A stretch of 64,000 nt of DNA, from assembly GCA_946699065.1 (NCBI GenBank), contig CAMPDV010000532.1, forward strand, positions 1 through 64,000, written 5' to 3'. Positions within the stretch are counted from its first letter, which is position 1. Each line of letters opens with the position of its first letter. The notes below the pieces were generated by a model. It worked only from the letters and a program-made list of their open reading frames with translations, was not told where the DNA came from and did no database searches. The stretch is from Loxodes magnus. Its lineage: Eukaryota > Ciliophora > Karyorelictea > Loxodida > Loxodidae. Shown here piece by piece: positions 50,570 through 63,005 of this stretch. Both the position numbers and the translations under genes were made by a program.

Positions 50570-52560
50570 CAAGCTCTATAGATATATTTCACATTTCAAA
50601 TGACGTGGATCACCATGCAAAGCAGCTTTCTAAATTTATGAGAAAAATGAAAAACATATAAGATATCCTGCCTCGTCCTCTATTTACTGCTATATTCTTT
50701 CTTTTTCTTGTTTAAATATTCTTACTACTTAAATAACTTTTTCTGAAGGAATATAGTCAATTTCCTCTTACGTTTCCTCTTATATTTCTTCCTATTTTTC
50801 TTCATTTTCTTCTACATATTTTTACTATACATCCTGATTTTTTCTTATAGTTTATCCTAATTACATTACTATAAGACTTGCTTATTCTTTACCTGATTTT
50901 CTTCTATTTCTCCAATTCATATCATAACTGTTAAGCTTAGGAAGTCTTTCCTTTGAAAACCTCATATACTGCGCTATTTTAAGAAACTGTTCTTGCAATT
51001 ATAAATAGGATAAATTTGATTCCTAAAGGTGGCGTAGGTTTTTCTTCTTTACGACCATCTAATTTTCTCTTAGATAGCTAGAGCATTTTCTTCAGTTCAA
51101 TCTTTTGCTAAAACGAAAATAATAATTTTCCATTCTTTGTTATTTTAAGTTGTATGCATTTGATTTGAAAAGGGAGATCTTAAGATATGATAAATATTTA
51201 ACATTTATTTAGTTTTATTTACTTTTTCTTATTCAGTTTTTTAAGTACTAAGAACATTTTAAGTATTTTAGTGTATTTTTAATCTAAACAGGTATGGGAG
51301 CATTTTATTATACTAATCTAAGCATCTCCTGTTCAAACAGCACATCTATTAAACTAACTAGCTCCTAGAATAAATTCGGCAACTCCTGCATCACTTAAGG
51401 AGCTTTTCACACTTAGACAGATTGCTAAACATAGAGTAGTAATTCCATTCAAATTTTTACAATTTAACCTTACTAAAGATAAATTCTTCTAAGTAGCATA
51501 TAAGCTAGGCATTCTTAGCGGTCTCTAAAATACTGTTCTTAAGCAACCCAATACAAAATTTCAGCTTATTGTCGTGCTTTGCGCTGAACTTAATGCTTTT
51601 TTGTGTAAATATTCAATCAGTTAATCTCTTTCAAATATGCTTTTAATTTAAAGACTTGGAATATTTCTAGCAAATCTTTTCCAAATCATTCTTTGGATTT
51701 AGTCAGATAATCCATCAACTGTTATATTTTATTGATGAGTAAAAAATAAACCATAGAAAAAACACCATAAATCGGTTATTTAAGAATGCTTTACTATTTC
51801 AAAATCTCTCATATTATAAAGTATGAAGTCATAGTCACTAGGATGAAGAAAATTTTTATAATATCTATATTTTAAAGCTGCTTCAAGAGAGCTATTTCTC
51901 TTAATCATCAGTTCTTCCAATAGCTATATTCCTTACAATTTCAACTAAAAGCTTACTAAGTTAGTAACTTTCACGGATTATTCTCTTAGAATTATTTATA
52001 CAGTGTTTATCATAGCTATATATAGGTTAAATATACGTCTTCTCCTGATCTATAAAAAAACATTAAAGTACTATGCATACATACTAGATAAGACTAAACC
52101 ATTTTAAAGCAAATATTTTTTATTTCTCATCTGATTTTAAAAACTTATTCTATGCATCAGGCTCTAAATATACGAAAGATGATATTAATCAGTTTTAGTT
52201 CTCTGTAAGTTTCTCTCTCCAAAATGCATTATTAATTATACTGTAAGGTAATAATCCTAAAACACCTCGCTAATTTACACGCTTCATCCAGAACCAATTA
52301 TTTTTTCAACAAAAAAAAGATACAGTTTCCGTTTGTAATGTTACGACTGTTTCTAATAATTAAAAAACTAGCATCAGTTACTCATCAGCTTCAGTTTTAC
52401 CATCATTAGTTTTAAAGGTATCATTAAGCATTTCAATTCCTACATTTTATCTCAATAAATTTTATCTCTCTCCAACTCACTACGTTGGAGATGATATTTA
52501 ATAATTAGTTATTGTAGAAAGACAATCTTAATAAGATATAAAAAGTATAGGGACTGTAAA
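50570..52560 (-). CDS. Putative coding region of unknown function, copy 2
   Basis: Paralogue of 13.4-15.3 kb, longer by about 100 bp near 51,290-51,390. Candidate minus-strand segments include KHDNKLKFCIGLLKNS, LICYLEEFIFSKVKLQKF, SLSDAGVAEFILGAS and DLPFQIKCIQLKITKNGKLL, but they fall in different frames. A C-terminal acidic Q/E-rich stretch is shared with copy 1. I cannot fix one model; an alpha-helical protein is likely, and no catalytic motif is seen. Confidence 0.4.
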
Positions 52561-52565
52561 TTTAA

Positions 52566-53291
52566 TGGCAATAAAAAATGTTAATTAATATATAATAGAT
52601 TTTTAGAATATTTATACTACCAAAGGCGCGGTTTGGGTCAGAAGTAATTCCTTGAACTATTCTTCAGAGATAAAAAATAAAATGATATAATCACTAGCTA
52701 AAGAAAAATAGTAAGATGTGCTTTACAAAGTCTTAATTATACTTTTAATGAATCTTACTTTATTGTCTTGAATTGGTTATTCTTTTAAAATTACATTGCA
52801 ATGTATTATTTCAAATTCTATATAAAACTTTACACTGAATCTTAAACGGATCTCAGCTCTTATTTAGCATTTCTTTTTAACAAAGTAAAGAACAGTAGCC
52901 TTAAATATATCAAGAAATTAATATAAATGACTTAACATTTTCAAATAGACCTTTAAGATGCTAGTAGTAGCAAATAATTTTAAATAAAATAGAATAAAAA
53001 TTTTATTAAGATGTAATAGGAAGGTTGAGTGTGATGCCTACTTCACACCTTTATTTTAAAGATTAAGATAATAACATTGATTAATAGAAATTTAAAACTT
53101 ATACTTACACAATATTAAGCAAAACAATGATTCGAGAAATAGTATCAATTTTAAAATTAATGACCTTTAGTTGCAATTTATAGTATTATTTGAAATATAG
53201 GTACTATTAAATAAAACACTCTGAAATTTACATTTACGGAGAATAAGAATCCTATTACCATATTTCCTTAATGTGACACTCTGCAAATTTA
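52566..53291. other. Unique A+T-rich spacer
   Basis: It begins where the long direct repeat ends. No supported frame or repeat is seen. Confidence 0.4.
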
Positions 53292-53504
53292 ATGGAAGAA
53301 TTTAAAGACTTGAAAAATTATGATTTGCTTAAACTTATAACTTACAAAAAATTTAACTAAATCCTAACTTCCATACTCTAAGATAACTTTAAAAAATTGA
53401 CTACAGAATTAAATACTTTTATTAAAATTGCTTCAAAGAAGAATTTAAATTTTAGAGTAAAAAACGAACAAGTGGAAGAGTTAATGGAATAATTTGACTA
53501 GTGA
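53292..53504 (+). CDS. Small putative protein, 70 residues
   Basis: ATG 53,292 (MEEFKDLKNYDLLKLITYKK) to TGA 53,502-53,504, with three or four TAA/TAG read as Gln. The product would be helical and charged (for example KLTTELNTFIKIASKKNLNF and EQVEELMEQFDQ). No family is recognised. If TGA is read through, the frame continues. It may be a fragment. Confidence 0.35.
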
Positions 53505-53959
53505 GCAAGCTAAGAAAAAATTTATTAAAGAAAATTAAATCAAGATTATTGAAATGGAAGTTGCAAAAATTTTTTTATCATCTATATGAAATATGGTAAA
53601 CATATATAAATTTTAATTATTATATATTTTAATCAATATAAGTCAAAAAAATAACCATTTTTAATTTTTAACTTAGTTTTTAAAGTATATATCAAAAAAT
53701 TTTAATTTAAATTAGAATTATAATTGAAAATATTATTAAAGTTAAGGATTTAAAAATGAAAGCACATGTTTTCATAATTAAATAATTTTTTAAATTAAAT
53801 TAGTAATTAGTTATCATTTTCATATTATATCAAGATAAAAAATTGCTTTGCAAGTACAACAAATTTTTTGTTTAATTAAAATGCTGCAAAAATTTTAATT
53901 AATTATAAATAATAAAAATAAAAGTTTAGACTTAAATCTTGAGTTATTTTTACCTTCAA

Positions 53960-54295
53960 TTATCAATGGATCATTCCTTTATTCTTTCAATTCCAATTAA
54001 AGCTGCAATTTTTACTGATTTTCTTCTATTTTTTCTAATTTGCTGATCAGTTCTTTCTGCTTCTATTGCTAGTTTTGAGATTAACTACTCTAGTCTTATG
54101 ATATATTTCAAAATGCGTTAAGGTCTCTTTCTTAGATCATGAGTCTCGATTCTATTTCCTCTGCAATTTCAAGTTTTCCATTGACTTCTTATTGTCTATC
54201 TTCAACTTTTTGACCTCTTCTTGGAGGTCTAGCACAACTTTAATCAACTAATCATAGCTTATTTACTATTATGTGGTGAGATTCTATAAATTCAT
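53960..54295 (-). CDS. Putative coiled-coil segment
   Basis: The minus strand has overlapping open frames rich in K, E, Q and L. One starts at ATG 54,295 (MNLQNLTTQQQISYDQLIK, then LDLQEEVKKLKIDNKKSMEN) and meets TGA at 54,137. Another, one base out of phase, carries EIAEEIESRLMIQERDLNAF and KQKELISKLEKIEENQQKL. The coding strand is fairly clear; the frame is not. An intron or frameshift could join the two. Confidence 0.3.
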
Positions 54296-54299
54296 TTTA

Positions 54300-56100
54300 G
54301 TGTATAATTGAATATTAAGGTTTCATTCTTTTAGTAAATAAAAAATTTTAGTTCTAAACACTTAAAAATTTTTAATTAAATCAGATATACTTGCAAAATG
54401 AATTTTAAACATAGTATTCTAAAAGAATTGAATAGATATAGTTGAAAATAAATAATTTAAAAACCTAAATCAAGAAAAATCGTTTAGGTAACAGGCTAAG
54501 AGAGTGTTAGATAATCATAACAGAAAAGTTTTAAAAGTTGAAGCTGAGTAGCAAAAATATAAACATTTGATCAAAAATTTTTATAATAAATGACAAGAAC
54601 AATTTATTGTATTATATGCAATTAACTTTGGCTATAAACCAAATTCCATAAATTTCAATCATCTGCTTTATGTATGAATGAAATACTAAGAAGATTGTAC
54701 ATATAGACGAAAATTTTTTTTAATGGAATACTAGATATGAATGAATAAGTAGATTTTTGCTTAGAATCGAATGCTTTGAAATAAGCAAATGATTTCTTTT
54801 AGCACTAGAAGTTGCAAATCTTTAAAATTAAATAAACTAAATAAAACTTTTATTTAAATTTCTTATTTTAAATAGATATTGCTAAGAGGAACTAAATTAT
54901 AGCAATAAAAAAACTATTAAAAATTAAATTTATTGGTTTAGGTTTATTTTTGAATCAGCGTAAAACTTAATTTTCTAAATCTTTTGCTAAAAGAGAGAGT
55001 TAAGATGAAGGTTGTCAAATTTGTTTCTTTTAATGGTAATTAATTATTTTGAATCTAAGTAACATTTATACCAGGAAATCAAAAATTTGCACTTTATTTA
55101 GCAATTTTATTTAAGTTAAACATTTTTGAATGATTTAGTCTTTAGTTATTAATTATAAATACCAAAATTTTTTAATATTATTTTTACAAAAGTGACAGTG
55201 ATAAGATTCTAAATTAAGTTCTTAAAGACAAGCACCTTAGATCCTCAGCCCCAATATGATTATAATAGGAATTTGCAATCTTCATAAAATAGATAAAGCA
55301 ATAATAAGGAAAGGTTTCTACCTTTTAAATTTGTATTTAGTGTATAATATCTAATAGTTATATTTATAAATATGAATATTAAATACTTTATATCCTAAAT
55401 TATTGTAATAGTTATAGATTTATGTATCTAAAGAAATAATTAATTTATAGGTATTTATATTCATTTTATAAACAATTTATACTATTTGATTATCTAATTT
55501 TTATTAAGATAAACATATAAATGCACTAATAAGATAGTTAGATACAATTATTTAGATTGTATCTTATTAAATCGAAAGATTCTCTTTAAATACTTAATCA
55601 GTTTTAATTTTTATGTACATTTTTAAACATATAACTACTTGAGAAAATTAGAACTGAGAGTAGAGTTCATAGATGAAAGATTATATTTAATATAGAAATT
55701 ATTGAAATAAATAGAAGTTTATAAACATTCTAATAACGTAAAAGATTTCAAATAATTTTTGCTTATCTATTTTATTTTTTTAAAGTATAACATCGAATAA
55801 ATATAGTGCTAAGAGATTTCATTTTTTACATATACTGAAATATTTGAATTCTAAAATTTTAATAAAAAACAAAAAATAGGTATATAAAATTATAGAAAAG
55901 TGTTGATTGCTTTCAAAATGTAATTAAATAGTAAACATAGTAAAGATAAAATTATTTGAATTAGATTATTATTTCTTTTGTTTAAACATTTATTTAATTG
56001 ATGTATTTATGTTAAAAATAAAGATAAACAACTTTTAATTATATTTTTGCAATTTCTTTAGTTTTAAATCATTTATTAAGCTATATTACATTTTTCAATA
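54300..56100. other. Unique A+T-rich region without firm gene
   Basis: No recognisable protein, RNA or repeat. Purine and pyrimidine skews alternate over short distances, unlike the coding regions elsewhere in the window. Confidence 0.35.
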
Positions 56101-56489
56101 ATGATCAATGGTTTTTATGATAGGAAATTTTTTAAGCAGGTAAAAGCTTTCTTGCTGTCGTTAAGTTTAAAATGCATTAAAAATTAAATACTGCTGTTAA
56201 GCTGTTAAATACCTATTTTAGTTCTATCAAAGTTTTCTTTTAAAATCTTTTCCATTTTTACATTAGGCCAAGAATCAACTTTAAAACTTGTTCCATTAAT
56301 TCTGTTCCTATAAAATAAATTGGATGGCTAATTTAGGATAATAAAATTGTCAATTAATATGAGACTAAATCTTTTGCACTTGGTTTGTTTTCTTCGTCGT
56401 TTTTGAACTTATATATATTGGTACTTTACAAGTCTTTTTCTTATTTTGAATAGGAGTTTTTTCCACTCCAATTTCTGAGTTATAAACAT
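56100..56489 (-). CDS. Putative basic protein fragment
   Basis: A minus-strand frame from ATG 56,489 (MFITQKLEWKKLLFKIRKR), continuing RRRKQTKCKRFSLILIDNF and INGTSFKVDSWPNVKMEKIL, with TAR as Gln and no TGA for over 150 codons. Both tryptophans here are TGG. The family is unknown and the end is not defined. Confidence 0.3.
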
Positions 56490-59400
56490 GGAGATAGGAA
56501 AGTGTTTATTTTATCATTTTAATCTGCATTTTAATATGAAAATTAGTCCTTTCTTTAAATAGTTATTATTTCGTTTTAATTTAGTAAAAAATGATTAAAA
56601 ACTCAAAACGGAGAGTAAAATAAAGAATGTATGATATATTGGATCTAAAATACTTAATAGTTATATTTTAAAATAGCTATAAATATATTTAAATAATTTT
56701 ATAGGTTTGATAAATAAAATAATTATTCTATTATAAAATTTAAATTTTAAGTAGTTAAATTAATTATATCTTAGTTATATTCAATTTATTTTTGTATATT
56801 TTTGATTATTCTCTTTAGTTTTAATATTATTTTAGATTCTTTATTAAGGTAATTTATTATATAATAAGATAGATAATAAAATTAAAATTTTGTATTTAAA
56901 GTTTTATTATATTAATCTTTATATTTTTCTTAATTATCAAATATTTAACTTTAATTTTATTTATATAGATTTTACTTAATTTTATGTAAATTAAAATATG
57001 TTTGAATGTTTAATGTTGCTAACATAATAATTTAAATCTGGTTTAACTTAAATAGTTTCTAAATATTAATAGGGTTATAGTATGATTTGATAATGTAAAT
57101 AATTAATATTTCTATTTTAATAATTAATTAATCTAAAATACTTATAATAGCAAAATGGAAATATTGAAGTTATTTTTTATACTATTTAATACTCTAGCTA
57201 ATATTTGGTTTGTTTAATGATGATATACTAATTGAATAATGAATAGTTAGAGTAAATAAAGGTAATTAATTTAAATTAACTAAGTATATAAAGTTTTGAT
57301 TGGTATGTAATTAAAGTTAAACTTAAATAATATGGGTTCTAAAGTATTTAAGTTTTACTTATTTCTATATTATTATTTTCTTTTATTTTTCTTTTTGGTA
57401 TTATTTTATTAATATTATAAGATATAGTTTTGAAATACTAATATAAACTAAAGATACCATTAATATTTATAATTTAAAGAAATATTTATGTTAAAATACT
57501 ATAATTTAAAAGTTTAAATCATATTTCTGGTTTAAAGAACTAACTATTTAGTACATTTTTTAAATAAAACTATTAGTTTAGTATACTTCTTAAAAGATAA
57601 AAGCAAGCTATTTTATTTTAAATAGTTAATAGATTTAATTTAATAAATACAACATATTTATTTAAATATAAACCTATTTTCATTTATTTTAATTCATTTT
57701 ATTATTAATTACATAATAATTAGATATTACCAATATATATTATATCATATATTTATAATAGCATTTTTAATTATTCATAGATTCAATATTTCTTATGCTA
57801 TTTTAATTAACATATTAAATTTATATTTACTATCTAGAGAATATTATTTTGCTACTTTACATTTATTTAAATATTACTATAGTTTAATAGAAATTTCATT
57901 ATTTTTAAATTGCTAAATAATATTCAAATTATTTAATCATTAATTATACTTTATTTTTATTCTTTTATTTTGCTTATTAGTATATTTAAAACCTAAATAT
58001 ACTAATATTAGCATGCTCCTTAATATTAAATTATAAAGAAACTATTTATAGACTATATATTAATTCATTAGAGATTTAGTTATTATTATCTTATCATTTT
58101 CTATTTCTATTTTACTTGTAACTTTTGCAATTTACAATTTTCTATTACTTATTTAAGTTTCATTTTTTTAATTAAATATTAAGATATAATAGAATTTGAA
58201 TATACTCTAAAAACCTCTTTTAATATTATAATTTTTTAATTTTTATTAAGTATATTAATATTATATATAATGAAGTATTTAATTTATAGCTTTTTCCTTT
58301 TAACATTTATTTATAATAAAATAATTTTATAAAATTATATCTTAATTTATTTATATTAATATCAATTTAATCTTAATTCTTTTTTAATATTAATCATATA
58401 TTTCTTCCTTGTATATTTAAATTTTAATAATGTAAGCAAAATTTGATTTAAATAAGATTGAAATTTAATAATATTATAAAATATTAAATTACTTAATATT
58501 TTACTATTCTTAATATATTTTGCTTATTAATTTAAATTTTAATTAATTACTTTTAATATTATTATTTATTTATTTAAATGCTTTTAATTTACTAAGCTTA
58601 GTTAATTTATATCATTAACATATTTTATTATTCTTAATCTATTTATATTTCCCTTGTTTAAGCTTTTAGATTGGTTATTTGGAGAGAAATATCTTAATTT
58701 TTTAAGATTAATTATAATGTTGAGTGTTAATTAAGTAAATTTAATAAAAATAAAAATTTAGAAACATTAAAGCAAAAATATTAAAAAATGGTACTTGAAA
58801 GACATCTTTGATATAAATAATTAAATATTAAATAAAATGATATATATCTTTATAAAATTTTAGATATTTAATAAAGTTAGTGGAAATAAACTAAGAATAT
58901 GTTAAATAACAATTTAAAGCTTATAAATTTAAAAGTTATTAGGCTACTCAAAAATCTATTTTTATTTACAATTTTTGTACCAATCATTTATAAAAAAAAT
59001 AGTCAATCTTTACAAGTTAAAGACTTGGAAAATAAAATTTAAGAATAAGCTACTAATTACTTAATTAAATTAAAAAAAGAAAAATATTTCTTTAAGATTA
59101 AATTATCTAGCTAGTTTTTATAATTTTTTGTTTAATGAAATAATTATTTTTTATATTAAACATCTTTATAGAATTTTTTAATAAAATTAATAAACTGCTA
59201 TCATAATAATCTTCTTTAAAAGAGTTAATTTAATTTTATAATTAAGCTTTTTTCACGCTTATATATAATAATTTTTTAATTTGGCTGATTAAACTATTTC
59301 TCCTAATTTATGTATTACTTAATTATAAAATTCTAGTATTTTTTAATTTTAGAAATCAACTTTAAAAGTTATTTTAGATTGTATCAATAAATATTATGCA

Positions 59401-59999
59401 TTTTAATCTAAAGCTAATTATCTAAGAATAATTTACTTGGAGGCAACTAAATATCTTAAATAACTTTATAGAAATTAAATTGTTTTTTATTAAAGAAATT
59501 GATGAAATAAAATATAAAATAAAATGAAATGAAATGATTTTTTGCAAAAATAAAATTAGATAAAAAGCAATTATAGGTTAAATAAACTTCATTTAATAAA
59601 TATTTGTTTAAGATTCCAAATAAGAAGAATATTCAATGACTAATGATAATCTATAGTAATTATTTGTGCATGCTTAATTAAATTAAATTAAGATTTTTAA
59701 TTCTAAAATTCTATATATTATAGATAAAAACAGAAATTTAGTTAAATCAAAAATATTTAAAGAGATAAGAAAATATTTCAAGTATCTTAAGAAAAAAGAA
59801 GTCAGTTAGGGTAATATAAATATAGAAAATTAATTTTATTTAAAAAAAGGAACAATAATAAAAATTGGAAGTTTAAAATAAGGAATTAAAGGAATTTAAC
59901 TCTTCTCAACCAGTTGATAACAATTAAGCTATGTCAAATAATTAAGATATCTAAAGTCAATATAAAGCAGCAAAAAAATTCTATTTATATGTGGACGAT
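56490..59999. other. Unique, very A+T-rich region
   Basis: Almost pure A/T runs with few G or C. I see no frame, repeat copy, RNA gene or structured element that I can support. Confidence 0.45.
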
Positions 60000-60598
60000 T
60001 AAAAGAGTTTATCTTATAAATTCTTAAAATACTTTGATTTTAATAATCTGATGTTTTTTAATATTTATTTAAACTAATTAATAAGAAACTTATTTTATTT
60101 CATTTCTTTTAATTAGTAAAAGCTTAAAGATCTCACTTTTTTTGATTAAATGTAAGTGAAAAACAATAATTAATAACAATAGCCTTAAGAAAATGGCAAT
60201 ATTTTATTTATCATTTAAAAGGGTCTACAACGAAATAAGGTTTTCTTATTAAGAGTCTTTGATTAAAATACAAATAAATTGTAATTAATAAATGTATATT
60301 AAAGTTATCATAATAAGGATATAATTCTTCGTTATAAAACTTTTGAAATAATAATCTTTTATTTAAAAGTAAAAAGATATAAAATAATTAAAATTGTAAA
60401 AGCTTGTACACTATTAGTTTTATATTTTGTCTTGGTTTAAGACAAAAATAGAATTTTCAAATAAATGTTTTAGAAATAAGATATTTATAAATATGCTTTA
60501 TAAATAATTTTATTGTTTAATTTTATTGAAATTGAGTCCGTAAAATTTATTGAGTTATTTTAATTAAATATTTATTGAAGTAAGCTATAAAAATTAAA

Positions 60599-61682
60599 AT
60601 GGAGAAAAAAGAAAAGCAATTTACTAAAAGTATTTTTTTAAGAAAACTCTTAAGAGCGAGAAGCCACACTTTAGGGAAAATATCTCTACTTCATTTTAAG
60701 TATGAAATTCTGCCCAACTTATGCTACTAAAAGTTAATAAATAAGATCAGTTATGACCAAAGTAAAGGTATTTCTTTAATATTTTTTAGACTAAGTCATT
60801 ACTAACACTTCACGTGCTTGGTCGGTAGCCATATCAAGGGATCTAAATTGAATTGTATCAGGTTCAGCATTTCCTGAAAATTCGATAAAGATCTGGAATT
60901 TCCAGACAGGTACTCTCCAAAGAACTATAACAGGACATAATTCTCATGTTTGATCGGTAGTAATCTCCCCTGACTCTAGCTATATTGTATCGGGATCTTC
61001 TGACTAAACCATAAAGATCTGAAACTTATAGACTGGTGCTCTCATAAGATCTATAACGGGGCATATTTCTACAGTTAGGCCAGTAGTAATCTCCCCTGAC
61101 TCTAATTTTATCGTATCAGGATATGATGACACTACTATAAAGATCTGAAATTTCCTCAATGGTGATCTCCAAAGAACTATAACGGGACATACTGATATAG
61201 TTAGATCGGTAGTACCCTCCTATGACTCTAGATATGTTATATCGGGATCTTCTGATACAACTATAAAGATCTGGGATTTCTAGACTGGTCAGCTTGTGCG
61301 AAATCTTACTGGGCATTTAGGTTTTGTTTGATCGGTGATAGTGTCTAAGGATAATAGGTATATAATATCTGGTTCTTATGACAAGACTATTAAGATATGG
61401 GACTTCTCTTCTGGTTAGTGTATTCGTACTCTTTAAGGTCATACAGGTGTTGTAACAAGTATTCAGTTAAGTGTTGATTCAAGTGTTATATTTTCTGGTT
61501 CATGGGATAAAACAATCAAGATATGGAGCTTTGATAAGGGTGAGTGTATATAGACTTTGTAAGGGCATAAAGATGATATAAATTCTATAGCATTGAGTGT
61601 TGATAATAGATGGTTGGTATCGGGAGGATGGGACTAGACGATAAGAAAGTGGAGGATTTCGGTTGAGTAACTCGCTATTTGA
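60599..61682 (+). CDS. Seven-blade WD40 repeat protein, copy 5
   Basis: ATG 60,599, the same 22-nt intron, and seven blades whose KIW/KW sites fall at exactly 126-bp intervals (about 60,894 to 61,652). It is the most diverged copy but has no indel across the propeller. One base is missing after the last blade, so the C-terminus reads RISVEQLAI before TGA at 61,680-61,682 instead of RVSS-TGA. TGG is used in SRAWSVA, in the first blade KIW and in SGSWDKT; TGA in HV-TGA-SVV, FV-TGA-SVI and two KI-TGA-N sites. The antisense standard-code frame at 61,116-61,316 is a shadow. Confidence 0.85.
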
Positions 61683-62138
61683 CTTAATTTAATTTTACAT
61701 TAAAGATATAAGATATTGGTTATTCATTTAAATGAATGCTGAATGGTAATCATGTTTTTTGTTATACGAAGTGTTTGCTTTATATATTTATTAAAATTTG
61801 TTATATTCTTAAATATTCTTGGTTTTAAAAAAAGGTTGAGTAATATAGGTTATAGAAATTAGTGAGGTATGTTGTTTTAAAGTGTTTATGTTTAAAAATA
61901 TTTTAAATATAATTTTGTTAAATGAAAGCATGAAATAATTTTAAATTTATTTTTATTCTATAAAATTTTATAGATTTATTTTTAGATTTTGTAAAAATTT
62001 CAAGTTGAGTATAAATTTTAATTTTTTTTGTGAAGTAGTTAAAATAATATTTATAAGGGTAAAGTTAGTTTATAATCTTGATTATTATTGATGATTATTT
62101 TTTATTTAATATTATTATTTATTATATATATATATAAA

Positions 62139-62995
62139 ATGGCTTCTAAGAAATAAAAGAACTTTAAACAAAACATTTAAACAGGAAAATTCTCTAAAAA
62201 ATAAAAAAAGCGAAATAATTACAATGAGTGAAAGTGAGAAATATGATTGATATGACGTATATTAACCACTTGGAAATCCAGATCTAAAAAAACTTCCGAC
62301 ACAAACTCAAATAGAAATATTATCTAAGTCATTAAAAGAGTTTATGTTTAAAAATAGATACCTCACTGATAAAGTAGAAAAATTAGAAAAACTAATAACG
62401 TCTTTACTTGAGAAACAATATTAATAATCATAAGAAATAGAAAACAAACTGGAACAAAGAATTCTTTAAATTTAATAATAAATTCAGGTAACGCCATTTT
62501 CGATTTAACAGAATTAATCAGATCCTATGGAAATAGAAAATGAAGCCTCAAATTAAAATAAACAGTAAACGTTTATTTAAAATAAATAGTAAATTTAAAT
62601 TAAGTAAGTGTTACAGGAATAATAGTTTAAAAGAAGAATAAAATGCTACGTGTGCAATAAATAACACCAATGAAAATACTGCTACTAACTAAGCGAAATT
62701 TAAAGAAAGAATTAATAAGATATCTTTAGAAAACTATTTAGGATATATCCAACATGAAGCGGAAAAATTTATAGAAAAAAATTCTATAATTCAAATCTTA
62801 ATCCTTGGAGAAATAATTAGGAACGCTACATGCAAGATGAAGACTATTCAGAATATTAAAGGATGGTGCGCTAATGAAGTGCTACACCGCCTAACTAAGC
62901 CTAGTAGAAATTCAAGACTAACTAATGGAGACAAGCTGATAGAATAGGTCAGATGGCTGACTACTAAGGCTTTAACAAAGCTTTTTAACTTTTTA
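62139..62995 (+). pseudogene. ORF1-type protein with zinc knuckle (N3), frameshifted near N-terminus
   Basis: ATG 62,139 gives MASKKQKNFKQNIQTGKFSK, similar to the N1 start, but the rest of the protein lies in another phase, entered near 62,224 (MSESEKYD). It contains a short coiled coil (TDKVEKLEKLITSLLEKQ), MEIENEASN (compare PMEIESE in N1), a zinc knuckle C-YV-C-NKQ-H-Q-TGA-KY-C at 62,644-62,682, and IYRKKFYNSN (compare VYRKKFYNSR in N1). The TGA inside the knuckle aligns exactly with the TGG tryptophan of N1 (HCWKKC). A second TGA (PT-TGA-SG) aligns with Arg of N1, showing that not every TGA sits at a Trp site. Confidence 0.7.
62865..62888 (+). other. Bulged stem-loop in N3 3' region
   Basis: GGTG-CGCT-AATGA-AGTG-CTA-CACC: the same layout, loop start (AATG) and CTA bulge as in N1 at 33,659-33,680, with changed but still pairing stem bases, including one G-T wobble. 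Confidence 0.55.
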
Positions 62996-63005
62996 ACTTT
63001 TTTTT

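Larger units (their letters stand above)
36820..52565 (+). repeat. Long direct repeat, right copy
   Basis: Same order and orientation as 1,145-15,330. Additional material relative to the left copy: a third A-tract module with its own inverted repeat (about 41,110-41,690), ORF1 element N2 (45,540-46,370), and about 100 bp near 51,290 that the left copy has lost. It ends near 52,565, beyond which the two copies differ completely. Confidence 0.9.
62130..63005 (+). mobile_element. ORF1-type non-autonomous retroposon N3
   Basis: Inserted into the (ATT)n region downstream of WD40 copy 5; copies 1 to 4 have no counterpart. As in N1 it begins ATAAA followed at once by ATG and ends in a T-run. The boundaries are approximate because the target is simple sequence, so no target-site duplication can be read. 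Confidence 0.75.

Noticed and set aside
56490-59999. Possible long genes in the A+T-rich unique region under a code with few stops
   Set aside because: Frames are open everywhere when TAR and TGA are sense, so openness alone is no evidence, and no motif or compositional signal was seen.
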